A stretch of DNA of 10,199 nucleotides from Pseudomonadota bacterium (lineage in GTDB: Bacteria > Myxococcota > Polyangia > Polyangiales > Polyangiaceae). The position numbers and the translations under genes were made by a program. Each line of letters starts with the position of its first letter. The stretch's first letter is position 1. Shown in pieces: positions 1 to 5,255 of this stretch. The DNA is taken from contig JAEZYO010000503.1 in NCBI GenBank assembly GCA_023419055.1, positions 1-10,199 of the forward strand, written 5' to 3'. Below the pieces are notes generated by a model. It did no database searches. It was given only the letters and a program-made list of their open reading frames with translations, and was not told where the DNA came from.

Positions 1-1
1 C

Positions 2-607
2 CTGGAAGAGGCGAGCTTCGGCTGTCTCGCGCTCACGGATCTCGTCCGCTCCCAGCAAGTGTTGCGGTTCTTGGCTCGTGAATGTTCCCGCTACCCGATG
101 CCGTACCGCGGTGTGCTGCCGGGCTATTATCTGTTCGCCGAGAGCGAGCTCGTCGCCTACGACGCAGGGTTGCCGCTGCGCTCCGATGCGAATCAACTGC
201 TCCGTGGCGCGGCGCTCGGAGCGGTGCTGTACGGCACGACGGGACGCGCGAGCCACCTGCTCGGCGCCGTGGTAGGAGCTGCCAACGGTGCAGCGTCGCA
301 GCGCGTCGCAGCAGGCTTCGCTCGCGCGTTCGGAGCTCGTGGAACGAGACCTCGAGAGGCCTCCGCGGCCGGCCGCGAACCGACGGAGTCTGAGCTGGCG
401 TGGGCGTACGACACCCTGGGCGTGACGCCGAACGCCACGGACGCCGAAGTAAACCGCGCTTGGCGCAAGCTGCGCCTCGAGCACCACCCGGATCACGCCG
501 GGTCGGATCCCGATGAGTTCGCTCGGCGCACCCTGCGCTCGCGCGAGCTCAACCATGCGCGCGACGTGATCTTCGCGCATCGAGCGAGTCAGCGAAGCGC
601 CGCCTGA
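2..607 (+). CDS. J-domain (DnaJ-like) co-chaperone with a Gly/Ala-rich hydrophobic segment, 5'-partial
   Basis: J domains stimulate the ATPase of an Hsp70 (DnaK) partner and recruit it to a site or client. The reading frame is open to the left edge, so the protein begins outside the window; the GTG at 59 lies inside this frame and is probably not the start. In the 201 visible residues, the C-terminal ~65 form a J domain: a first helix with the motif YDTLGVTPNATDAEV, a second helix WRKLRLEHH, and the diagnostic HPD tripeptide encoded at 485-493, followed by a third helix. Before it is a Gly/Ala-rich hydrophobic stretch (about bases 205-335) with small residues spaced like a glycine-zipper or membrane hairpin. 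The C-terminal Gly/Phe and zinc-finger regions of classical DnaJ are absent, so this is a specialised class III-type J protein. It converges on the Tc-linked operon, with 35 bp between the stops, so a functional tie is not implied by co-transcription. Confidence 0.85.
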   Translation: MEEASFGCLALTDLVRSQQVLRFLARECSRYPMPYRGVLPGYYLFAESELVAYDAGLPLRSDANQLLRGAALGAVLYGTTGRASHLLGAVVGAANGAASQRVAAGFARAFGARGTRPREASAAGREPTESELAWAYDTLGVTPNATDAEVNRAWRKLRLEHHPDHAGSDPDEFARRTLRSRELNHARDVIFAHRASQRSAA

Positions 608-642
608 AAGCAAGGCAGCGCGGCGGTGGCGTCGTCTCGGGC

Positions 643-1047
643 TCATAGCGTGCCCCAGCGCCCCCTTCGCGCGGCAGGATGGCGCTTCGACCCTTCCCGG
701 AGTGTCCGGGAGGATCCCGAGCGGCCGCGTGAGTCGAGCAGAGCTTCTCTCTCCGAGACGCGCCGCTCCTTCTCTTCGAGCCGTTGCCAGACGACGCCGA
801 GCCTCCCGAGCTCTCGCTTCGTCATGAGGTGCACCGCCACCGCTGGCCCGAGGACGCGGACCGCGGAGTAGACGAGGGCGTTCGGCTGACGTGACGTGGC
901 GGCGATCAACGTCGCCGCGGCAGCGAGCTCCACCTCTCTGGCGTTGAGCGTGATGAGCTGTCCGAGGACCTGGTGGCCCAAAGAGCCGTAGCTCAGCGCG
1001 ACGCCACCCAATACGCGGACCAGCTTGGCGAGCGGTGCTTCAGCCAC
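643..1047 (-). CDS. Small hydrophobic protein of unknown function, last gene of the Tc-linked operon
   Basis: I do not recognise this 134-residue protein. It has two or three hydrophobic helices (about residues 8-33, 38-51 and 58-75), then a charged helix (76-104, QRLEEKERRVSEREALL) that looks coiled-coil, and a basic, probably disordered tail. The GTG start at 1047 is supported by a strong Shine-Dalgarno GGAGG six bases upstream, lying inside the end of the preceding gene. The two genes overlap by 8 bp, which points to translational coupling and a shared mRNA with the three paralogues before it. It lacks their beta motifs and is not obviously a fourth copy. A small membrane protein with a charged C-terminus could be a holin-like factor or a subunit of a membrane complex; neither is shown by the sequence. 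A 7-bp inverted repeat (695-711) lies in its 3' coding part, so the functional end could be earlier than the annotated stop. Confidence 0.72.
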   Translation of the reverse strand: MAEAPLAKLVRVLGGVALSYGSLGHQVLGQLITLNAREVELAAAATLIAATSRQPNALVYSAVRVLGPAVAVHLMTKRELGRLGVVWQRLEEKERRVSEREALLDSRGRSGSSRTLREGSKRHPAARRGRWGTL

Positions 1048-2140
1048 CAGGAGCCTCCACGTCGACGGTCCAGGTGATCTGAAGAGCGGCCTTGGCCGGC
1101 GCGCTCAGCGCGAGGATCTGCAGAGTCCCGAACTCCACCCACGCGATGGCGATGCCGAACGCCCCGGCGTCCACGACCTGCGCGGTGGCGGGAACCGCGG
1201 GCTTCTTCCGGAACTCTTCCCAATGACCCGGCGCGATGTGAGGCCGCAGATCGACGGTCCCCGTGTATCCGAATCGGCGTACGTCGGCGTCATCGTCGCT
1301 CAGCGGCTCGAGCGTCAGCTGCCCGGAAATGAAGCGCTCGAACTGCTGCTGACCCACCGTGAAATGACCCACGACCAGACCGATCAGGGGTCCGACCCAC
1401 GTCAGGGGCACGGGGCTCGGATCCGACCATAGGCCGACTCGCCGCAGCAGCGTGTCGATCGAGCCCCACAGGAGCTCACTCGCTCCGAGGAGCAGATTGT
1501 TGGTGGCAAATACGTTGCCGCGCTCTCCGTACGCTGCGCCCTGCATCGTGCTCACCGCCGCTCGCACGCGATCCGTCCGAGCGAGCTGGTCCTGGAATCG
1601 CACCCGATCCTGGAGGACGCGCGCCGTCTGCTCCTGCGCCTCGACTCGCTCTACGGTCGCGGAGAGCTTCTCGAGCACACCCGAGCTGCCCCGCAACGCA
1701 GTGACGAGCGCGAGATCGACCTCGGCCTGCATTGCCTTGAGGCGCCGCTCCAGATCCAGATCTTCGCGGCGGAGCGTGTCGATGGCGCGCGCGTGTCGCC
1801 TGATCGTCGCCGATTGGCGGCGTACGTTCTCGTCCGTAGTTCGAGCGAGCGCCTCCAAGTCGCGCCGGGCCGCGACCTCCGTCATCCGCACGCGCACTCG
1901 GCGTCCCGAGGCAAGCTGCACCTCGACGGACGACATCGGCTTCGGTGCGCGCGCCGGCAACACCTCCGGCACTTGCCGTTCGAGGTTCCACGGGCGGCCG
2001 AGGACCCGAGGGCCGGGCTCACGCAGCCGCTGCTCCGCTTCGCGTGCCATGGTCCCCAAGCGCGAGGTGGACCAGCCGGTTTGCGACGCGAGCGTTCGCA
2101 ACGCTTCGCCGGACTCTGCGAAATCGAGGAAAGATTTCAT
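1040..2140 (-). CDS. Membrane-associated coiled-coil protein, third of three tandem paralogues
   Basis: Unrecognised family; 366 residues from the ATG at 2140. The frame stays open upstream to 2332, but the extra 64 residues would lie over the previous gene. The chosen ATG shares an ATGA with that gene's stop and has a GAGG ribosome site 6 bases before it, so the longer start is rejected. Architecture: an N-terminal helical part (1-45), a short beta motif with VEVQLASGR (72-80), a long charged helical or coiled-coil region (90-200), hydrophobic segments around 212-232 and 245-262, the motif GQQQFERF (263-270), and a beta-rich end (312-361) with alternating hydrophobic residues. The beta motif, the GQQQFERF-type motif and the DLxPxIA segment (297-303) match the two upstream genes at nearly the same spacing. 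No signal peptide is visible, so insertion would be through internal hydrophobic segments. Function is unknown; context suggests a part of a Tc-linked membrane assembly. Confidence 0.8.
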   Translation of the reverse strand: MKSFLDFAESGEALRTLASQTGWSTSRLGTMAREAEQRLREPGPRVLGRPWNLERQVPEVLPARAPKPMSSVEVQLASGRRVRVRMTEVAARRDLEALARTTDENVRRQSATIRRHARAIDTLRREDLDLERRLKAMQAEVDLALVTALRGSSGVLEKLSATVERVEAQEQTARVLQDRVRFQDQLARTDRVRAAVSTMQGAAYGERGNVFATNNLLLGASELLWGSIDTLLRRVGLWSDPSPVPLTWVGPLIGLVVGHFTVGQQQFERFISGQLTLEPLSDDDADVRRFGYTGTVDLRPHIAPGHWEEFRKKPAVPATAQVVDAGAFGIAIAWVEFGTLQILALSAPAKAALQITWTVDVEAPGG

Positions 2141-3255
2141 ACGGACCTCGAGAGGCTCGCCTCGTCTAGAACCTTCACTAGAAAGGTGGCGCGCACGTCC
2201 TCGATCAGCGCGCCCGCGCGACGAGACCGCCGCGCCGCGCTCGCCGTGAGCGTGAGGTAGAGCTTCCCGAGCTCCACCCGCGCCGCGATGGACTCGACCC
2301 GCGGGTCTCGACCTTCCGCGGCGGCCGACCACGAGAGCGAGCTCACCGCGGCGAGCGCAGGCGGCTCATCCAAGCCGAGGAGATCGAGCTGGAAGTCCTT
2401 CGCGACGTACGGCGCGAGATCCACGACGGCGCGGTACTCCTCGTAGTGGCGTCCTCTGCGCGGAGCATCGCTCAGGCAAGGCGCGAGCACGGCCTTTGCG
2501 AGCTCGAGGGCCCGTCGCACCGGTGCCTCTTCGTCGCGGCGACGAGGCGCTCTGCGAACACGTTCGAACCCGGTCGCCGTCCCCGTGATCATGGACTCGT
2601 GCTGACGCTCGTGCAGCAACCACCACCCGGCGAGCAGGTTCGCCGCCGGCGAAATGTAGAGCCACCAGGGCGAACGGCTGTTCGTCGCAGATTCAGAGTC
2701 AACTTGTGATGACAAGAGGTCGGTCACTTCGTCTCCGAACAGCCAGATCATCGATAAGATGAGCAGCGTGAGGTGGTGTTGCAGGTTGTGGCGCCCGTAG
2801 ATCGCGAACAGCGGCAGTGAGCTCAGCGCGATGGCAGGATGGACGAGGCTCCGCAGCTCCAAGCGCCGAGCGCGCTCGCTCAGGGCGCGTTGCATTGCCG
2901 CCTCTTCCTTCTCAGAGTCACCTTGAATCCGGCTGAAGCGCTGGATCAGCGCGGCGTCACCCTCCACGACGGCGTCCAGGCCACGCTGCAGGCTGCGGTG
3001 CTGAGCGCGCGCCAGCCTGCGATGGTCCGTGTTCGCCCGGGCGCCGAGCTTTCGCAGCGCCCGCGCGCGTCGCTCCTGATCCCGAGTGGCCTCGCCGGCG
3101 AGCCGCTGAACGGCTCGCGCAGAGACGAGACCACCCGGTACCCAGAGCTCGGCGTGCCGCCCGCTCGGGAGCGACACGCGAACCGCGCGACCGGCGGGAA
3201 GGTCCGAAGTACCTTCCGGAGCCGGTTCTACCCGCCGCGATGGTCGAGAAGACAT
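2137..3255 (-). CDS. Membrane-associated coiled-coil protein, second of three tandem paralogues
   Basis: Unrecognised family; 372 residues. After a basic, Pro-containing N-terminus (1-20) comes the shared beta motif VRVSLPSGRHAELWV (25-39), then a charged helical region rich in Arg and Ala (45-135), hydrophobic segments at about 137-153, 160-174 and 197-214, the motif LHERQHES (214-221), and a longer C-terminal part that includes DLAPYVAKDF (279-288) and a beta-rich end (305-362). A basic and acidic insert (230-275) makes this copy's C-terminal part longer than that of its two relatives. The ATG at 3255 lies 27 bp after the previous stop; the ribosome site before it is weak (GGGGACG far upstream), consistent with some dependence on translation of the preceding gene. 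Its TGA overlaps the next ATG by 4 bp. No catalytic motif is visible, so a structural role is more likely than an enzymatic one. Confidence 0.8.
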   Translation of the reverse strand: MSSRPSRRVEPAPEGTSDLPAGRAVRVSLPSGRHAELWVPGGLVSARAVQRLAGEATRDQERRARALRKLGARANTDHRRLARAQHRSLQRGLDAVVEGDAALIQRFSRIQGDSEKEEAAMQRALSERARRLELRSLVHPAIALSSLPLFAIYGRHNLQHHLTLLILSMIWLFGDEVTDLLSSQVDSESATNSRSPWWLYISPAANLLAGWWLLHERQHESMITGTATGFERVRRAPRRRDEEAPVRRALELAKAVLAPCLSDAPRRGRHYEEYRAVVDLAPYVAKDFQLDLLGLDEPPALAAVSSLSWSAAAEGRDPRVESIAARVELGKLYLTLTASAARRSRRAGALIEDVRATFLVKVLDEASLSRSV

Positions 3256-3282
3256 GGCTGCGACAGGTCGTCCCCGGTCGGA

Positions 3283-4566
3283 CTACAGATCGCCGTTGTC
3301 CTTCCAGGTGTCCACGACCACGGTCACCTTGGCGTTGCCCGTGCCCGTCACCGTGAGCTTCTTGTTCGCCCACGTGGTCGTCAGCGGAGTCAGCGTGCCC
3401 GATGCATCGACGTACGTCGCCGCAGCGCGCACCTCCGAGAACCCTTCGAAGTCGGCCTGGTGTTCCGTCGCGATGCCGAGATCCGCCGCGGTCAAATCGA
3501 GAGTGCCTCCGGTCAAGTTCTTCGTGACCGCCACGAAGCGCTCGTGCTGCTCGTCCTTGGCGATGTACAGCATCGTCGCGATGTTGCCCGCGACCGCGAG
3601 CCAAGCCAGATTCGCCGTCGCGGCCTTCTTGCGTCCCATGACGCTGCCGAAGATCTCGTCGGCGTAGAGCCACGCCGCGTTCGAGGCCAGGAACTTGATG
3701 TTCCGCGAAGCGGTGAGCTTGGTTCGATCGGCGTACAGAGCCCAGAGCGGGGCCGAAGTGCCGACCAGAGCCACGTTCCAGAGCTGACGCCTCTCCGAGC
3801 GCTTGACCGCCCCGAGTAGGCGCTTTCTCTGCTTGTCGAACGCCTGCTTGCGGTCCGCCGAATCTTTCGAGATCAGCTGATTCAGGTTGTTGTCACCTTC
3901 GATGATCTTCTTCGCCAGGTCGCGCTCGTTCTTGAGCTGGCGATCGGTGATCCGCTTGAAGCCCGCGGCCTGCGCGGCTCCCATCCTGGCCAGCGCCTTG
4001 GTCTGCCGCTGGTCGTTGGCGGCGAGCACCTGACGCAGCTTGTTCACGTCGGCGGCGAGCGCCGGTGCGGGCCGCATCATGGCACGCAGCGGTGGCCTAC
4101 CCGGGAGCTGCAACGTGACCACCCCCGCTCCACGAAGCGGCTTCAGGGTCTGTGGCTTGGTGCGGGCAGCGTTCTGGATGCGCTGGCTGATCACGCGCTG
4201 GTTCGCGCGCGCTGCACGCGCGTCCGCTGCCTGCATGGCGTTCACGTTGCGCCGCCACGCCGCCTGACGCGCCTGGGCGCGCGCCTTGACTCTCCCCGAA
4301 TAGCCGAGCTTCCTGCTATAGGCCTCGTCGGATTCGTCACTCTCGTCCGATTCGTCCGATTCGTCCGACTCCGCCGCTTCCAAGAACTCGAACGCTTCGT
4401 CACTCTCGTCCGATTCGTCCGACTCGATGGATTCGTCGCTCTCGTCCGATTCGTCCGACTCGAACATCTCCGATTCGTCCGACTCGAAGCTCTCGAAGCC
4501 CTCGTCGCTCTCGTCGCTCTCCAGATCTTCGTCGTACTCGAAGTATTCGCTACTTTCTCCTGCCAT
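3283..4566 (-). CDS. Membrane-associated protein with acidic Ser-Asp-Glu repeat N-terminus, first of three tandem paralogues
   Basis: Unrecognised family; 427 residues. Residues 1-83 are extremely acidic, built of repeated ESD/SDE units. They are followed abruptly by a basic region (84-145: RKLGYSGRVKARAQAR and similar). Next is the shared beta motif VVTLQLPGRPPLRAM (149-163), then a helical, charged region (170-260), hydrophobic segments (about 262-279, 290-309 and 316-335), the motif KDEQHERF (337-344), and a Thr/Val-rich beta C-terminus (352-421). The acidic head is unique to this copy; the rest aligns with the next two genes. The ATG at 4566 has a good ribosome site (AGAGGT, 5 bases upstream) and follows a 114-bp gap, so this gene could start its own transcript. 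The acidic arm may be disordered and bind basic partners or divalent cations, or it may fold back on the adjacent basic segment; this is inference. Confidence 0.83.
   Translation of the reverse strand: MAGESSEYFEYDEDLESDESDEGFESFESDESEMFESDESDESDESIESDESDESDEAFEFLEAAESDESDESDESDESDEAYSRKLGYSGRVKARAQARQAAWRRNVNAMQAADARAARANQRVISQRIQNAARTKPQTLKPLRGAGVVTLQLPGRPPLRAMMRPAPALAADVNKLRQVLAANDQRQTKALARMGAAQAAGFKRITDRQLKNERDLAKKIIEGDNNLNQLISKDSADRKQAFDKQRKRLLGAVKRSERRQLWNVALVGTSAPLWALYADRTKLTASRNIKFLASNAAWLYADEIFGSVMGRKKAATANLAWLAVAGNIATMLYIAKDEQHERFVAVTKNLTGGTLDLTAADLGIATEHQADFEGFSEVRAAATYVDASGTLTPLTTTWANKKLTVTGTGNAKVTVVVDTWKDNGDL
4324..4518 (-). repeat. Ser-Asp-Glu coding repeat
   Basis: This tract encodes residues 17-81 of the first paralogue as irregular tandem copies of a 9-bp unit (ESD or SDE per unit). 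At DNA level a 27-bp block occurs at 4333-4359 and again, identically, at 4396-4422, with a one-mismatch copy at 4432-4458. Such low-complexity tracts expand and contract by slippage in multiples of 9 bp, which would change the acidic arm's length without a frameshift. It is coding, in frame and not a CRISPR array. Confidence 0.85.
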
Positions 4567-4636
4567 AGGGACCTCTTGGTAATGGGCGTGAACGCCCGCT
4601 CTCGTGTTCAGATGCTGATTTCGAACATGAATTGAT

Positions 4637-4661
4637 GCGGCGCGCCGCGTCCCGAAGGACG
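4637..4661 (-). promoter_or_regulatory. UUCG hairpin plus GC palindrome between two operon segments
   Basis: In the 114-bp gap between the coiled-coil gene and the first paralogue, the minus-strand RNA would contain CGUCC-UUCG-GGACG (4661-4648), a stem closed by the very stable cUUCGg tetraloop. It runs directly into the perfect 12-bp palindrome GCGGCGCGCCGC (4637-4648). No U-tract follows, so a classical intrinsic terminator is not supported; an attenuator, RNA-stability element or protein-binding site is possible. A further small stem, GGGCG-UUCA-CGCCC, lies at 4584-4597, just before the ribosome site of the next gene. An A/T-richer patch (about 4610-4636) between the two could hold a promoter, but I see no convincing -35/-10 pair. 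Confidence 0.4.
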
Positions 4662-4680
4662 AGCGCGTCCGTTCGCGGGG

Positions 4681-5238
4681 CTAGCCGCGTCGCGAGCGCC
4701 GCCTCGGGTCGTCACGCGACATCGGGTAGCTCATCCCCAGATCGGCCAGATCCATCTTGGGGTGCGAGTGCCCGTTCCTTCCGACGAACTCGGGCGGCTC
4801 CAGGTGGTCGTCGTCGACGAGCTCGATGCGCGCCATCTGCTCGGTCAAGCTCGTGACCGCGCCACCGATCGCGCTCTGCACGGTCTCGAGCGTCGAGAGC
4901 TTCCGCAGCACGGCCTTCTGCGCGTTGAACACCCGCTCGAGCAGCTGCTGCTGACGCGCAAGCTGTTCCCGAATCGGCTCTAGCTCCTCCTTCTGCAAGC
5001 TGGCCAGCCGCTCCCCCACGTCGTTGTCGTCCGATGAGCCTCTCTCCAGCAACTTCGGCAAGACCGACATCAAGAGGGGCATCGGATCGATCGCCGGAAT
5101 CGGCGCGCTGGTGGCGGGCGACGCCGGCCCGCCGTTGTTCATTTTCGCGATGGCGGCCTGCAACGCCTCCTCCATCGCTCGATTGTTCTCTGCTTTCGTG
5201 ACCACGCGTTCACCTCGATCCGTAGTTCGCCGAGACAT
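4681..5238 (-). CDS. Coiled-coil protein of unknown function in the Tc-linked operon
   Basis: I do not recognise this 185-residue protein. It has an N-terminal helix (about 15-35), a Pro/Ala linker, a short hydrophobic helix PMPLLMSVLPKLLER (52-66), a long heptad-like helical region (73-140, ending in SLTEQMARIELVDDD), and an acidic-then-basic tail with EPPEFVGRNGHSHPKMDL and terminal arginines. There is no signal peptide or clear membrane segment, so it is probably a cytoplasmic oligomer or adaptor. It sits 17 bp after the 587-residue gene. The start is uncertain: the ATG at 5238 lacks a good ribosome site, whereas a GTG at 5205 (residue 12) has GAGGTGA four bases upstream, giving a 174-residue product beginning at VVTKAENN. 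Gene status is supported by operon position and by a protein that reads as structured helix with linkers. Confidence 0.75.
   Translation of the reverse strand: MSRRTTDRGERVVTKAENNRAMEEALQAAIAKMNNGGPASPATSAPIPAIDPMPLLMSVLPKLLERGSSDDNDVGERLASLQKEELEPIREQLARQQQLLERVFNAQKAVLRKLSTLETVQSAIGGAVTSLTEQMARIELVDDDHLEPPEFVGRNGHSHPKMDLADLGMSYPMSRDDPRRRSRRG
5203..5219 (-). promoter_or_regulatory. Internal ribosome site and alternative GTG start of the coiled-coil gene
   Basis: On the minus strand the sequence GAGGTGA-ACGC-GTG places a near-perfect Shine-Dalgarno just before a GTG at 5205-5203. The upstream ATG at 5238 is preceded only by an A/C-rich leader (AAACAACAACC). This motif is what makes the shorter start credible. 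Confidence 0.5.
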
Positions 5239-5255
5239 GGTTGTTGTTTCGATCC

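Noticed and set aside
59..61. GTG as the start of the J-domain gene
   Set aside because: The frame is open from base 2 with plausible coding sequence and no clear ribosome site before the GTG, so the gene most likely begins to the left of the window.
695..711. Inverted repeat TCCCGGA-GTG-TCCGGGA as a terminator of the operon
   Set aside because: It lies inside the coding end of the last gene and has no T-run; kept only as a note on a possibly earlier functional end.
2141..2332. 64-residue N-terminal extension of the third paralogue
   Set aside because: It would overlap the second paralogue's coding end, is Arg/Gly-rich shadow sequence, and the ATG at 2140 has an ATGA overlap and a GAGG site.
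2839..3819. 326-residue plus-strand open frame
   Set aside because: It is antisense to the first and second paralogues, spans their boundary and has a low-complexity Arg/Leu-rich translation typical of shadow frames in GC-rich DNA.
4324..4518. CRISPR-like or intergenic tandem array
   Set aside because: The repeats are 9-bp units in frame in a coding region with no unique spacers.
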